From NCBI RefSeq assembly GCF_022397955.1, contig NZ_JAKEUQ010000001.1:150715-214714 (forward strand): a DNA stretch of 64,000 nucleotides, read 5' to 3'. Every line of letters starts with the position of its first letter. Position 1 is the stretch's first letter. Below, piece by piece: positions 48,013-58,050 of this stretch. Source of the DNA: Vibrio sp. Isolate32 (GTDB lineage Bacteria; Pseudomonadota; Gammaproteobacteria; Enterobacterales; Vibrionaceae). Under the pieces are notes generated by a model. The model searched no databases, was not told where the DNA came from, and saw nothing but the letters and a program-made list of their open reading frames with translations. The translations under genes were made by a program, and so were the position numbers.

Positions 48013-48768
48013 GTGAAGAGTCTCTGGTTAAAAATCGCTTTTGTTGGAACGACAATGTTCATGGCGACAGCTACACACGCAAAAATATCGCAATGGTCAT
48101 TGGGTGTGGCTGCTTCCTATTCTCCTGCTGTTTATAAAGACACGCCGTCAAATCGCGCGGTCATTCCTATGATTGGTTACGAAGGTGAACACTTTTTCAT
48201 GCGTGGATTCAGCGCAGGTTATCGTTTGTTACCAGTCGGCTCATCTCAGAATATAGTATTTCGAGCGGTTTATGATCCAAGAACATTAAAGCCTGGTGAC
48301 TCAGACAATGTGGATATTCAAAAACTAGATGAACGTAAAGCTTCGGTATTAGGTGGCGTCAGCTATCAAGTGATTACGCTGGTAGGTCTGTTTGAAGCAT
48401 CAGCGGGCTCCGACTTAGGTTTTAGGCACAACGGTATCTACGCTGAAGCGGCTTGGCGTCTACCTATTCGCCGTAATGGTTGGGCGATTACGCCTTCGAT
48501 TGGTTACGCTTACAACAGTGAACGTTTGAACAACCACTTGTATGGTGTGAGCTCAGCAGAAGCTGCAAGATCGAATCTAAACGAATTCGATGCTGACTGG
48601 GATGGCCAATACTTTATTGGTTTAGGTGGTTACTTACATGTAACTCCGAATGTTCGAGTAACTGGTGGCGTTCGTTACACCAACCTAGAGGGCGATATCG
48701 AGAACAGTCCAATCTTAGAAAGCGGCATTAATATGGCGGCAAACGTCGGTATTGCTTACGTTTTCTAA
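48013..48768 (+). CDS. MipA/OmpV family outer membrane protein
   Basis: MipA/OmpV proteins are outer-membrane beta-barrels; some scaffold murein enzymes, and OmpV is a known Vibrio porin-like antigen. A signal peptide (MKSLWLKIAFVGTTMFMATATHA) precedes a barrel with PMIGYEGEHFFMRGFSAGY and a C-terminal phenylalanine (NVGIAYVF). It has 251 residues. The start is GTG at 48013. It has its own promoter and shares a bidirectional terminator with yfbU. Confidence 0.88.
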   Translation: MKSLWLKIAFVGTTMFMATATHAKISQWSLGVAASYSPAVYKDTPSNRAVIPMIGYEGEHFFMRGFSAGYRLLPVGSSQNIVFRAVYDPRTLKPGDSDNVDIQKLDERKASVLGGVSYQVITLVGLFEASAGSDLGFRHNGIYAEAAWRLPIRRNGWAITPSIGYAYNSERLNNHLYGVSSAEAARSNLNEFDADWDGQYFIGLGGYLHVTPNVRVTGGVRYTNLEGDIENSPILESGINMAANVGIAYVF

Positions 48769-48801
48769 TTGCTTTGATTTTTCTCTTTGTGTGCGAACAT
48801 T

Positions 48802-48836
48802 AAAAAAGGGTTACTCGTGATGAGTAACCCTTTTTT
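48802..48836. terminator. mipA-like / yfbU shared terminator
   Basis: A 15-bp perfect stem, AAAAAAGGGTTACTC with its complement, around a 5-nt loop, between convergent genes. Confidence 0.9.
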
Positions 48837-48876
48837 GAAACTTTTTAAGACAAACTGAGCCTTATCTTTTCATGTA

Positions 48877-49377
48877 TTAAGCACTAAAGATTTGAGATAG
48901 CTCTGTCGCACATAGGTGGTACTGGCGAGGGCAGTTGCGCCATGTTGTTAGCATACGACGGTATTTGTCTAACATTGGCATTTGGCTATTAAAGTGGTGA
49001 TCCGCTTTGTCGAACTGAGGGTAAAGACCTTCAGAGTCAACAAGGAAACGTACGTAGTGTACGATTTGTGCTTCAGATGCAATGTCGAACCCTAAGAACT
49101 GCAGACGACGTTGATCAACCTCTTTACGCTCGCCTTCTTCAAGCATTTTGTTCGACTCTTGCATTGCATGGTACATCTCCATGATGTCGATAATTTCGCG
49201 ACATTCTGCTTCAGTCAAACAACCAAACTCTTTGTTAAGCTCACGCATTTGGAGTTCGTAGCCACGCTCTACAATCGTTTGTAGACGTTGATATTTAGCT
49301 GAGTTCTCAGGATCCATTTGAGACATTAGGTAGTATTGATTTGATAGAATTAGACGCTGAGCATTGGTCATTTCCAT
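48877..49377 (-). CDS. yfbU: YfbU family protein
   Basis: Conserved cytoplasmic protein of unknown function, 166 residues against 164 in E. coli. The opening [18 protein letters not shown] and the segments [36 protein letters not shown] and [16 protein letters not shown] agree with E. coli YfbU. It looks all-helical. The ribosome site GAGG is about 8 bp before the ATG. In the literature overexpression has been linked to cell-death phenotypes in E. coli, which I would not extend to this gene. Confidence 0.9.
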   Translation of the reverse strand: MEMTNAQRLILSNQYYLMSQMDPENSAKYQRLQTIVERGYELQMRELNKEFGCLTEAECREIIDIMEMYHAMQESNKMLEEGERKEVDQRRLQFLGFDIASEAQIVHYVRFLVDSEGLYPQFDKADHHFNSQMPMLDKYRRMLTTWRNCPRQYHLCATELSQIFSA

Positions 49378-49546
49378 GGGAGAAACCTCACTAAAAACTA
49401 AATGTTGTATTCTTTTGTTGAAGTAAGAGTAACAGCATTCCTACGAGTGGAAACATGATCTCAACACGGATTTAATATGATTTTTGGAATTGATAAACAA
49501 AAGTTGTAAAGAAAAGTGAAAGGAATGTCTAGCCTATAAAAGAAAA

Positions 49547-49570
49547 CGCCCCAATCGAAATTGAGGCGTC
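49547..49570 (-). terminator. pflA terminator
   Basis: Minus-strand ACGCCTCAAT/ATTGGGGCGT (one G-U pair) followed by TTTTCTTTT, 27 bp after the pflA stop. Confidence 0.75.
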
Positions 49571-49596
49571 TTAGCTGGTTTGGAATACCGTTGGAA

Positions 49597-50337
49597 CTAG
49601 TATTTTACGTTGGAGTGATATTGGCTCAGAACCGCAACAATTTCATCCATTGTCTCTTTACTTGGCGGGTTTACGCCTTCAAGAGGGTAGTCTAAACCAA
49701 GAGCTTCCCATTTATGCGCGCCCAGTTTGTGGTAAGGAAGCAGCTCTACTTTCTCGATGTTATCCATGTCTTTGATGAACTCACCAAGAAGATGAGCATC
49801 TTCAGGTGTATCCGTGTAGCCAGGGACAATCACATAACGAATCCACGTCTTCTTACCAATTTTGTGTAAGTAACGTGCAAAGTCCAGAGTACGTCTGTTT
49901 GATACACCAATGAAGTCGTGGTGAATCTCATCTCGCATGTGTTTGAGATCAAGCATCACAAGATCAGAAGCTTCTAGTACTTCATCAACCACTTCTGTGT
50001 GCTTACGAATGTAGCCATTAGTGTCAAGACACGTGTGGATGCCTTCAGCTTGAGCTGCTCGGAAAAAATCACGTACAAATTCAGGTTGTAGCATCGCTTC
50101 ACCACCAGAACAGGTGATACCACCGCCTGATGCTTTCATGAAATGACGGTATGATTTTGCTTCGTTGATGATCTCTTCGACCGTTACTTCCTTTCCGTCA
50201 TGAAGATCCCATGTATCACGGTTATGACAGTACATACAACGCATTAAGCAGCCTTGAAGAAACACAATAAAGCGGATACCAGGGCCATCGACAGTACCAC
50301 AAGATTCGAATGAGTGAATGCGACCAGTTGTAGACAT
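49597..50337 (-). CDS. pflA: Pyruvate formate-lyase activating enzyme
   Basis: This radical-SAM enzyme makes the glycyl radical on PflB under anaerobic conditions. The cluster motif [14 protein letters not shown] (CX3CX2C) is near residue 30 and SAM-binding elements follow ([14 protein letters not shown]). It has 246 residues, as in E. coli. It is on the same strand as pflB but separated from it by an LpxR-like gene, and hairpins lie on both sides, so it probably has its own promoter. Confidence 0.96.
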   Translation of the reverse strand: MSTTGRIHSFESCGTVDGPGIRFIVFLQGCLMRCMYCHNRDTWDLHDGKEVTVEEIINEAKSYRHFMKASGGGITCSGGEAMLQPEFVRDFFRAAQAEGIHTCLDTNGYIRKHTEVVDEVLEASDLVMLDLKHMRDEIHHDFIGVSNRRTLDFARYLHKIGKKTWIRYVIVPGYTDTPEDAHLLGEFIKDMDNIEKVELLPYHKLGAHKWEALGLDYPLEGVNPPSKETMDEIVAVLSQYHSNVKY

Positions 50338-50428
50338 GAGCTATTCTCGTAGAGGAATTTATACCGTTTATTTTATTACAAAAACGGTACATAAAATAGG
50401 GTCAAATGGTAACGAGACCTTTAAAAAT

Positions 50429-50460
50429 AAAGGCAATCACCAGTGAAGATGATTGCCTTT
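50429..50460 (-). terminator. LpxR-like gene terminator
   Basis: AAAGGCAATCA/TGATTGCCTTT perfect 11-bp arms with a 10-nt loop; on the minus strand a TTTATTTTT tract follows. Confidence 0.75.
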
Positions 50461-50501
50461 GTTAAACTTGAAAAGTAAAGGACTAAAGCCCTTGCTAGTG
50501 G

Positions 50502-51503
50502 CTAGAAGAAAGCAAACATTGTAATACCGCCGGTGGTGTACATTGACTCTTTTGCTTCTTTGTAATCAGGCGTTTTTGCTGTTAGCGCGAAAGAGGCACC
50601 AACGTATTGGTTGTGCCAAGCTACACCCAATACAGCTGTTGCTTGAATGTTCTCTAGAGTAACATCGTAGATCGCTGGATCTTCGTTGTTTTTATTAGCG
50701 TACACATTAACACCTGAGCGATCGCCCTCGATAGTTAAGTCATTAAAACGGTAACGACCTTCAAGGCCTGCATAGGTAAACCAACCTGTGTTTGATGCGC
50801 CGATCATGCCTGGTTTGAATGGGTTTTCTGTGGTGATGTTAGCTGCACCAAAGTTACCGCCCAAGTCCGTACCCCAGCGGAACATAAAACCAGTCGAGAT
50901 ATCACTTCTAAAGTTACCGACGTTGATCTCTGAAACGTTAGAGATCTCAAAGTCAGTATTTGCTAGTGCTTGGTTACGCATTAGATTGAAATGGCTTAAA
51001 TAACCAACACTGCCCGCCCACTCATCATCAACTTGGTATTCCCAACCCATAGGCTCATCTGATTTTGTGATCGAGTGAACTAGCTTTTGAGCGTCTTCTG
51101 AAAGAGCGCGCTCGCCCGTGGTACCAAACGTGATGTTAAAACGTTGGGCTTGTTGTGGGTTCAAACTAATGTAGTTGAATTCAGTGTGAAGGTAACCTGC
51201 ATATGGACGATCATTGGCTGATGGCGTTTCTAACTCAATATCAGAAGGGGTATACATCTTGTGGCCAATGGTAATTTCCCATTTATCTAGAGAGCTTGCG
51301 CCCCAGTAAGAAAGGCTCAGTGGTTTTACCCAACCGTATGGGGTAATACTTGATGATGTGTAACCCAGAAATAAGCCGTTGGTATAGTCTTGGTCGACAC
51401 CAAAAATACCATCGTTATCTAAAGCAAAAGTTAACGTAGAACGGTCAGATGCCAGAGATGAAAAAGAGAGAAGGATCAGGGGTAAACAACGCAGGTATTT
51501 CAT
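50502..51503 (-). CDS. lpxR: LpxR-like outer membrane lipid A deacylase (DUF2219)
   Basis: LpxR removes the 3'-acyloxyacyl chain from lipid A at the outer membrane. The 333-residue protein has a signal peptide (MKYLRCLPLILLSFSSLAS), then LDNDGIFGVDQDYTNGLFLGY, the GHKMYTPSD motif, NDRPYAGYLH and GWEYQ, all characteristic of the family. It ends in a phenylalanine pair typical of barrels. The symbol is by family; activity is not shown. Its place between pflB and pflA is probably an independent transcription unit. Confidence 0.85.
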   Translation of the reverse strand: MKYLRCLPLILLSFSSLASDRSTLTFALDNDGIFGVDQDYTNGLFLGYTSSSITPYGWVKPLSLSYWGASSLDKWEITIGHKMYTPSDIELETPSANDRPYAGYLHTEFNYISLNPQQAQRFNITFGTTGERALSEDAQKLVHSITKSDEPMGWEYQVDDEWAGSVGYLSHFNLMRNQALANTDFEISNVSEINVGNFRSDISTGFMFRWGTDLGGNFGAANITTENPFKPGMIGASNTGWFTYAGLEGRYRFNDLTIEGDRSGVNVYANKNNEDPAIYDVTLENIQATAVLGVAWHNQYVGASFALTAKTPDYKEAKESMYTTGGITMFAFF

Positions 51504-51644
51504 GGAGCAGTTACTCTTAAATTATGAACCGCGATATTACCGTAATTTGAGTGGATTTGTGGAAAAAAAGTGAATGATAGGACGCTTTTTTGCTCAACCT
51601 AACATTTCGAAGGATAGGCGAGTGAAGTGCAATTTATTTCAGAT

Positions 51645-51673
51645 ATAAAAAAGCCCCGCACATTGGCGAGGCT
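51645..51673 (-). terminator. pflB terminator
   Basis: Minus-strand AGCCTCGC/GCGGGGCT (one G-U pair) with a 6-nt loop, followed by TTTTTTA. Confidence 0.8.
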
Positions 51674-51703
51674 AATATTATTTACTGTCTATTGAGCGTG
51701 AGC

Positions 51704-53980
51704 TTATAGAGACTCAGTAAATGTACGTGCGATTACGTCAGCTTGTTGCTCTGCAGTTAGAGAGTTAAAGCGAACAGCGTAACCAGATACACGGATTGTT
51801 AGCTGAGGGTATTTCTCAGGGTGCTTAACTGCGTCTTCAAGAGTTTCGCGGTTAAGAACGTTAACGTTAAGGTGTTGACCACCTTCAATGCCAGCTTCGT
51901 GGTGGAAGTAACCATCCATTAGGCCTGCAAGGTTAGCACGTTGGCTGTCTTGTTCTTTACCTAGTGCGTTTGGCACGATAGAGAACGTGTAAGAGATACC
52001 ATCTTGTGCGTCAGCAAACGGTAGTTTACCTACAGACGTTAGTGAAGCTACAGCGCCTTTCTCATCACGACCGTGCATTGGGTTAGCACCAGGAGCGAAA
52101 GGAGCGCCAGCACGACGACCGTCTGGAGTGTTACCTGTTTTCTTACCGTAAACCACGTTAGACGTGATAGTAAGAACTGACTGTGTAGGGATTGAATCAC
52201 GGTAAGTCTTAAGCTTACGGATTTTGTTCATGAACGTAGAAACTAGTTCACAAGCAATGTCATCTACACGAGAGTCGTTGTTACCGTATTTAGGGTAATC
52301 GCCTTCGATTTCGAAGTCAGTTGCGATGCCGTCTTCGTCGCGGATTGGTTTAACAGTCGCGAACTTGATTGCAGATAGTGAGTCAGCTGCAACAGAAAGA
52401 CCAGCGATACCACAAGCCATTGTACGACGAACGTCACGGTCATGAAGAGCCATTAGAGACGCTTCGTAGCTGTACTTGTCGTGCATGTAGTGAATGCTGT
52501 TTAGGGCAGTCACGTATTGCTTAGCTAGCCAGTCCATGAAGTGATCTAGACGATCCATTACTTTGTCGTAATCAAGAACAGCGTCAGTCATTGGAGCTTC
52601 TTTAGGACCAACTTGCATCTTAAGTTTTTCGTCCACACCGCCATTGATTGCGTAAAGCATTGTTTTCGCAAGGTTAGCACGAGCACCGAAGAACTGCATT
52701 TGCTTACCAACGATCATTGGAGATACACAACAAGCGATAGCGTAATCATCAGACTCTAGGTCAGGACGCATGAGGTCATCATTTTCGTACTGGATAGAAG
52801 AAGTATCGATAGATACCTTCGCACAGAAACGCTTGAAGCCGTCAGGTAGTTGCTCAGACCAAAGAACAGTGATGTTTGGCTCTGGAGAAGGACCCATAGT
52901 GTATAGAGAGTTTAGGAAACGGAAGTTTGAACGCGTTACTAGCGTACGACCGTCGATACCCATACCACCCATAGATTCTGTTGCCCAGATTGGGTCGCCA
53001 GAGAATAGCTCATCGTACTCAGGAGTACGTAGGAAACGAACCATACGCAGCTTCATTACGAAGTGGTCGATCATTTCTTGTGCTTGTTCTTCAGTGATTT
53101 TGCCAGCAGCGATATCACGCTCGATGTAGATGTCTAGGAAAGTCGAAGTACGACCTAGAGACATAGCAGCACCGTTTTGAGACTTAACAGCAGCTAGGTA
53201 GCCGAAGTAAGTCCACTGGATAGCTTCTTGAGCAGTTTGAGCTGGCTCAGAGATATCGAAGCCGTACTTAGCAGCCATCTCTTTGATTTGACCTAGAGCG
53301 CGGTGTTGCTCAGAGATCTCTTCACGAAGTTGCATTGTTTCTGCTAGGTTTTCGCCGTTTTCGAATTGCTCTTGAAGAGAAGCAAATTGAGCTTGCTTGT
53401 CTTTCATTAGGAAGTCGATACCGTATAGAGCTACACGACGGTAGTCACCGATGATACGACCACGGCCGTAAGCATCAGGAAGACCAGTCAGAACACCAGA
53501 CTTACGACATTTTAGGATATCAGGAGTGTAGATATCGAAAACGCCAGCGTTGTGTGTTTTACGGTATTCTGAGTAGATTTTTGAAACCATTGGGTCAAGA
53601 GTTTCACCGTATGCTTTACAAGAACCTTCAACCATACGTACACCACCGTTAGGGATGATTGCACGTTTTAGTGGCTTCTCAGTTTGTAGGCCAACGATAG
53701 TCTCAAGATCTTTCTCGATGTAACCTGCATCGTGAGCAGTAATGGTAGAGATAACAGAAGTATCGAAGTCTACAGGTGCTTTAGTTGCGTTTTCCTGTTT
53801 GATACCTTCCATTACCGAAGACCAAAGCTTGTTAGTTGCTTCAGTACCCTCAGAAACTAGGAAAGACTCGTCGCCTTCATACGGCGTGTAGTTCTTTTGA
53901 ATGAAATCACGAACGTTTACTTCGCTTTGCCACTCACCTGCAGCAAAATCTTCCCAAGCTTTAGCAAATTGCTCTGCCAT
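51704..53980 (-). CDS. pflB: Formate C-acetyltransferase (pyruvate formate-lyase)
   Basis: PflB splits pyruvate with CoA into acetyl-CoA and formate during anaerobic growth. The active-site cysteine pair is in IACCVSPM and the radical glycine is G733 in RVSGYAVRF near the C-terminus. It has 758 residues, near the E. coli 760. A ribosome site AAGGTAGG precedes the start. The 307-bp upstream region contains a 45-bp AT-rich palindrome. No focA is beside it; a DUF3360-type membrane gene lies upstream instead. Confidence 0.97.
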   Translation of the reverse strand: MAEQFAKAWEDFAAGEWQSEVNVRDFIQKNYTPYEGDESFLVSEGTEATNKLWSSVMEGIKQENATKAPVDFDTSVISTITAHDAGYIEKDLETIVGLQTEKPLKRAIIPNGGVRMVEGSCKAYGETLDPMVSKIYSEYRKTHNAGVFDIYTPDILKCRKSGVLTGLPDAYGRGRIIGDYRRVALYGIDFLMKDKQAQFASLQEQFENGENLAETMQLREEISEQHRALGQIKEMAAKYGFDISEPAQTAQEAIQWTYFGYLAAVKSQNGAAMSLGRTSTFLDIYIERDIAAGKITEEQAQEMIDHFVMKLRMVRFLRTPEYDELFSGDPIWATESMGGMGIDGRTLVTRSNFRFLNSLYTMGPSPEPNITVLWSEQLPDGFKRFCAKVSIDTSSIQYENDDLMRPDLESDDYAIACCVSPMIVGKQMQFFGARANLAKTMLYAINGGVDEKLKMQVGPKEAPMTDAVLDYDKVMDRLDHFMDWLAKQYVTALNSIHYMHDKYSYEASLMALHDRDVRRTMACGIAGLSVAADSLSAIKFATVKPIRDEDGIATDFEIEGDYPKYGNNDSRVDDIACELVSTFMNKIRKLKTYRDSIPTQSVLTITSNVVYGKKTGNTPDGRRAGAPFAPGANPMHGRDEKGAVASLTSVGKLPFADAQDGISYTFSIVPNALGKEQDSQRANLAGLMDGYFHHEAGIEGGQHLNVNVLNRETLEDAVKHPEKYPQLTIRVSGYAVRFNSLTAEQQADVIARTFTESL

Positions 53981-54068
53981 GACATACCTACCTTTTTAGT
54001 AGAAAAAATACGTACATTAACACTGTTGAGCCAGCGCCCCTCGTAAGGGTAGTACACTCTTATTAATA

Positions 54069-54113
54069 ACAATATATATGAGCATATAAGCGTCATATGG
54101 TTATATATATTGT
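54069..54113. repeat. 45-bp AT-rich palindrome in the pflB leader
   Basis: ACAATATATAT and ATATATATTGT (11 bp) and the inner CATAT/ATATG pair perfectly, with one A-T pair, one G-T pair and one mismatch between them, around AAGCGTC. It is 89 bp before pflB. Apart from a partial FNR-like half-site near 54188-54200, the rest of 53981-54287 shows nothing I can name. Confidence 0.8.
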
Positions 54114-54287
54114 CACTACCTTTTATATGTTATCTTTACTCTATGTATTCAAGACTACGCTAAAAAATTTCTGCAAACCTTAAACTAAATCAATAAATGC
54201 CAAAAAAAGTTGAAAAAATTTGAGTGACAGGGGTTGCCACCCAAACTTTTTTTTAATCCTAATACTACTTTTGTGTAGTAAGGACCA

Positions 54288-55829
54288 TTATAGCCAAGCT
54301 TTTAGGCCATATTGACTTTCTAGCATACCAACTGCAAGCATTGCTACTAAACAGATAACTAAAACACCAACTGGGATAACAATCTTGTCTACAAATGATA
54401 GACGCTTAGCACGCTCTTTATCACCAATTAGACCGTTGTTATCTAGAAGCATAGTCAATGCCCATGCTAGTACTGGATTAACAACCGCTGAACCGAAGAT
54501 ACAGATACCAGCTGCTTGAGAATCTTTTGAATCCTTAACCATTTGCATACCCGCTTCAAGTAGAGGAAGAGATACACCTACAAGTAGCGCAACACGCATC
54601 ACTGGTGGCCATACCGCAACGTCCATTGGGAAACCAAGAATCGCAACAATAATACATAGAGAACCAAGCAAAATTGCGCCGCCAGGAATTGGACGTTTCG
54701 CGATTGCTGCTGGGATCATGTAAGTACCCCAAGAAGAAGTGATGTTACCACCACCTACTGCAGTACCCACCATTTGACGAACTGAACACATAGTCATTGT
54801 GTCATCTACGTCCATCAGTACTTTTTCAGACTTTTTAGGGTAGTTCAGTTCTTGGAAGATACGGTGACCTAGGAAATCTGGTGACCACATTGCTACCGCT
54901 AGGATTGCAAATGGTAGAGAAGCGATGAAGTGCTCAACGTTTGGTAAACCAAGCATCCAACCTTCTTCAGTAGAACCCCACCAGTAGATTGGGTTTAGGT
55001 TTGGAATGCCAGTTTCAGTTACGAATTTGATATCGAAACCAGCACCAAGTACTAAAGCAATAGCTAGGCCAGTGAAAGCACAAACAGGGATTGCTAACCA
55101 ACGCTTGTTCACTTTAGCAAGGAATGCGTATAGGCCGATAGTAACGGCAAGAACAATCAAACCAATGTAACCCATGCTACCAGCAGCAACAGTGTCAGAC
55201 TGAAGACCAACCGCCCAAGCTTGAATAGAGTTGATTTGGCTCATGGTACCGGTTAGACCCAAGAAGATGAGCAAGCCACCCGCAGTACCTTCAGAGGTAA
55301 GGTTAACAAGTTTAGACCCACCTTTTAGGAAGCTAAGGATAAGACCGAAGACACCGATAAGGATTGCCAATGCAAGAGGGTGAGCACCAGCAAGAGCGAT
55401 GGTACCAATAAGAGGAATCATTGGGCCGTGGTTACCGGCGAGGTTTGCTTTAGGGTTGAAGAAACCAGAAGCAAGAATACAGAATAGCAGTGCAGGGATA
55501 AGCATTTCTACACGAGCAACTTCGATAGCAAACTCTTTACCAAGGTTTACGTGATCCCAAGCTTGAGTTAGACCTTCAGCCCAAGACATCATTACTGCAG
55601 AGTACATCGCGATGATACCAATGGTACCAGCCAGTGCAGGAACAAGGTCTTCGAGTTCAAAGCGGAAATCACGGCCTGGAAGGTTTAGACCAAAGCGACG
55701 AGGCTTCATGATTTGAAGTTCGTGATCTAGATAATCTGAGCGGTTCTCAAATTCAGAAGCAGGGCGGTGTAGCTCTTTATAGCTTTTCTCTTCTACTTCA
55801 GAGTTCGCATTATTGACAACGTCTGACAT
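54288..55829 (-). CDS. DUF3360-type polytopic membrane protein, putative transporter
   Basis: I recognise this as the DUF3360 family (moderate confidence), mostly vibrio membrane proteins without assigned function. The 513 residues begin with a ~60-residue hydrophilic N-terminus and then about 11-12 hydrophobic segments. Segments such as NLAGNHGPMIPLIGTIALAG and GGGNITSSWGTYMIPAAIA recall NCS2/SulP-fold carriers with broken helices, which is inference. A good GAGGAA ribosome site precedes the ATG. It lies upstream of pflB on the same strand with an FNR-type box 200 bp before it, suggesting a role in anaerobic carboxylate traffic. Confidence 0.75.
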   Translation of the reverse strand: MSDVVNNANSEVEEKSYKELHRPASEFENRSDYLDHELQIMKPRRFGLNLPGRDFRFELEDLVPALAGTIGIIAMYSAVMMSWAEGLTQAWDHVNLGKEFAIEVARVEMLIPALLFCILASGFFNPKANLAGNHGPMIPLIGTIALAGAHPLALAILIGVFGLILSFLKGGSKLVNLTSEGTAGGLLIFLGLTGTMSQINSIQAWAVGLQSDTVAAGSMGYIGLIVLAVTIGLYAFLAKVNKRWLAIPVCAFTGLAIALVLGAGFDIKFVTETGIPNLNPIYWWGSTEEGWMLGLPNVEHFIASLPFAILAVAMWSPDFLGHRIFQELNYPKKSEKVLMDVDDTMTMCSVRQMVGTAVGGGNITSSWGTYMIPAAIAKRPIPGGAILLGSLCIIVAILGFPMDVAVWPPVMRVALLVGVSLPLLEAGMQMVKDSKDSQAAGICIFGSAVVNPVLAWALTMLLDNNGLIGDKERAKRLSFVDKIVIPVGVLVICLVAMLAVGMLESQYGLKAWL

Positions 55830-56030
55830 AGATTCCTCATATTTTTATGTTAGTAATTCAAAATTGAATTCTATAATTTCGCGTAATTGTGTTATTTCTT
55901 AGTTATAACTCATTAACATTTTGTTGCACGGTATTGATGTGCTTTATGCAGCTAAGTTAATAGAAATGTATGGCATTTTTGATGCCTTATTGTGTGTTGA
56001 GGAGTCTAACAAGCTTACCCTTTAGGGTGA

Positions 56031-56044
56031 TTGATCTTGATCAC
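56031..56044. promoter_or_regulatory. FNR-type box
   Basis: TTGATCTTGATCAC matches TTGAT-N4-ATCAA at 9 of 10 positions. It is 202 bp before the DUF3360 gene and 220 bp before the lipoprotein gene, so either could be its target. Nothing else gene-like is seen in 55830-56263. Confidence 0.55.
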
Positions 56045-56263
56045 TTTATGAGTGTATGTGAAAGAAAGCTACAGAATGCAGCGTTCCATTAACGTACCGT
56101 TGATAAGTCGTGTAATTTGTTTTCACAACTTGACGTTTATTTCACCCCGTCACATTTCTATTAGAAAAATAAGTAAGCCTTTTAATGCTTGGCTTGTTTT
56201 TTGCTAGATCATCCGCATAGACTAAATTTTGGCGCGCTGTTGCCACAAACAGGACGGAAATAG

Positions 56264-57814
56264 ATGAAAAAGACACAAATGTTGCCACTAGCGGCAATTA
56301 TCTCAGGACTACTTGTTGGCTGTGGCGGCGGAGGCGGCGGTGGCGGTGGCGGAAGTAGCTCCGGTGGTGGTCCAGCAAAAACTAGTTACGCATTTTCATT
56401 TTATTCTTCGACTAAATTGACCCAGTCTGAGTTGGACTCGACAAATTGTAGCGTGTTTAAAACAGGTACAGACATTAACAATAATCCAGAGTATCAGATA
56501 TATACCAAGGCAACAGCTACTCAGGTGGATTCCTCAGTTATCGGCTTTTACAGTGATGAAAATGGAAAGCTCGAAGGCGATTATCTTCAGCCATCAAATA
56601 ATAAGCTGGTCTTTTACTCTGAAGACATTCCAGTTGGAGGGTACTTCACATTCCAGGTCGTTGATACTGGCGGATCGATTATAGATGCAGTCTCATTCTC
56701 AAAAGAATTTATAGAAAAAGATGGGTCATTGAGAAACTCTAAATTCGGAATTAATCAAGTATCACAAAGTGTTAATGGTTGTGAAACAGGTGATAACTAT
56801 GAGGTTGAAACTGCGAATAACATTAAGTATCACAACAATGCTAGTTATCCTGGAGGTGCTAGTAACTTCAACTTTTACTCACAGGTTGATGAAGTCTTAA
56901 ATCAAAGCAACTCTTCATTGGTTGGTAATAATGATATTGATAAATATGACGATGAGAACACAGTAGTTATTCAATACACTGATGGTTCTAACTCTGAATT
57001 ATCTCAATATGCTCTTGATAACTGGCCGATAGATCCTTCTTTTGGCTCAATTGAGATGTCTTTAGCGGACCAAACAGCAGGTAGTATTAGTTACAATAAC
57101 AGTAGTATGAATATTACTACAGTGCCGATTGAGCTAGTCAGCGGCAATTACAGTACTAAATTATTCGAAAGAGTTTATGGAGATAACGTTTTTTCTCATC
57201 CAGCAGAATTAGTCGATGAAAAATGGGTATTTGAGGTAGAAGATACTTCTTTACCGATAAATGCTTCGTGGGGCGCAAAGTACTCTTCAACCGTTGATTC
57301 TTCGTCGGTTCCTTGGTCTTTGTATGTTAGTGATGCTTTGCTTTACTCAGTTACAAATTTGGCGGACCAGAAAGCTAGCGTTATTGCCAATGCAATTAGC
57401 AATGTCGTAAGTGTAAGTGGAGCAATTCCATTGAGCGATGAATTGGGGATGCAAAGAATTGCTTATAGAACAACAACAGTCGATAATTCTATAACGTATC
57501 GTGTTACACATGTTATCTACTCACTATTGAGTGACCAAATAGCTGTACCTGATTTAAACTTTTACGCTTACCCATCAGGTGTTGTGTCAGCCTTAACTGT
57601 GAACAATTCAGCGTCTTTTAATCAAGATCATCTCGTTCTTGAGGAACTTTCATCGGTTGGTTCAGATACTTTCCTATCAACATTCTCATCAGGACAGGCT
57701 TTAGATTTAGAATCTGAAGTCACTGGTTTAGTTGTAACGGAGAAGAGTGCAGCGCTAAATCGATTGAGGATCAAAGAGGTGACGAGTTTATTCCTTGAAC
57801 GTTCTGATATTTGA
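56264..57814 (+). CDS. Poly-glycine lipoprotein, unknown function
   Basis: A lipoprotein signal peptide ends in the lipobox LVGC with C20 as the lipidated residue. Ten glycines, three serines and three more glycines follow directly, a flexible tether. The remaining ~480 residues are Ser/Asn/Asp-rich, beta-like and without a domain I know; a cysteine pair may be formed in the N-terminal half. No sorting aspartate at +2, so outer-membrane placement is likely. Codon and base use (AT-rich, many AGT/AAT) is unlike the neighbouring core genes, which may indicate transfer or relaxed constraint. Confidence 0.8.
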   Translation: MKKTQMLPLAAIISGLLVGCGGGGGGGGGGSSSGGGPAKTSYAFSFYSSTKLTQSELDSTNCSVFKTGTDINNNPEYQIYTKATATQVDSSVIGFYSDENGKLEGDYLQPSNNKLVFYSEDIPVGGYFTFQVVDTGGSIIDAVSFSKEFIEKDGSLRNSKFGINQVSQSVNGCETGDNYEVETANNIKYHNNASYPGGASNFNFYSQVDEVLNQSNSSLVGNNDIDKYDDENTVVIQYTDGSNSELSQYALDNWPIDPSFGSIEMSLADQTAGSISYNNSSMNITTVPIELVSGNYSTKLFERVYGDNVFSHPAELVDEKWVFEVEDTSLPINASWGAKYSSTVDSSSVPWSLYVSDALLYSVTNLADQKASVIANAISNVVSVSGAIPLSDELGMQRIAYRTTTVDNSITYRVTHVIYSLLSDQIAVPDLNFYAYPSGVVSALTVNNSASFNQDHLVLEELSSVGSDTFLSTFSSGQALDLESEVTGLVVTEKSAALNRLRIKEVTSLFLERSDI

Positions 57815-57839
57815 TTTGATTAACATTTGTAAAACAAAT

Positions 57840-57866
57840 AAGCCCCCGTTAATCGGGGCTTTTTTA
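57840..57866 (+). terminator. Terminator after the lipoprotein gene
   Basis: AGCCCCCG/CGGGGCT stem with one bulged C, a short TTAAT loop and a T6 tail. Confidence 0.8.
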
Positions 57867-58050
57867 TTACTACTATTCATCGAATTGAGAAGAAAACGCT
57901 ACCTAGTGCATAATAAGTCAGAGTGAAGTGCTATTTATTCCTAAATGATAGGTTAATAATTTGTTGCATGTTAATCCGTGTGGTGCTAGTTTGTATCGCA
58001 TGAAAAGGTCGGAGTACCTTGCATTTTCACAAACTTGGGAGAGAAAGCGC

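Noticed and set aside
54185..54202. FNR box for pflB (minus strand TTGATTTAGTTTAA)
   Set aside because: Only the first half matches; the second has 3 of 5 positions, too weak to list as a site.
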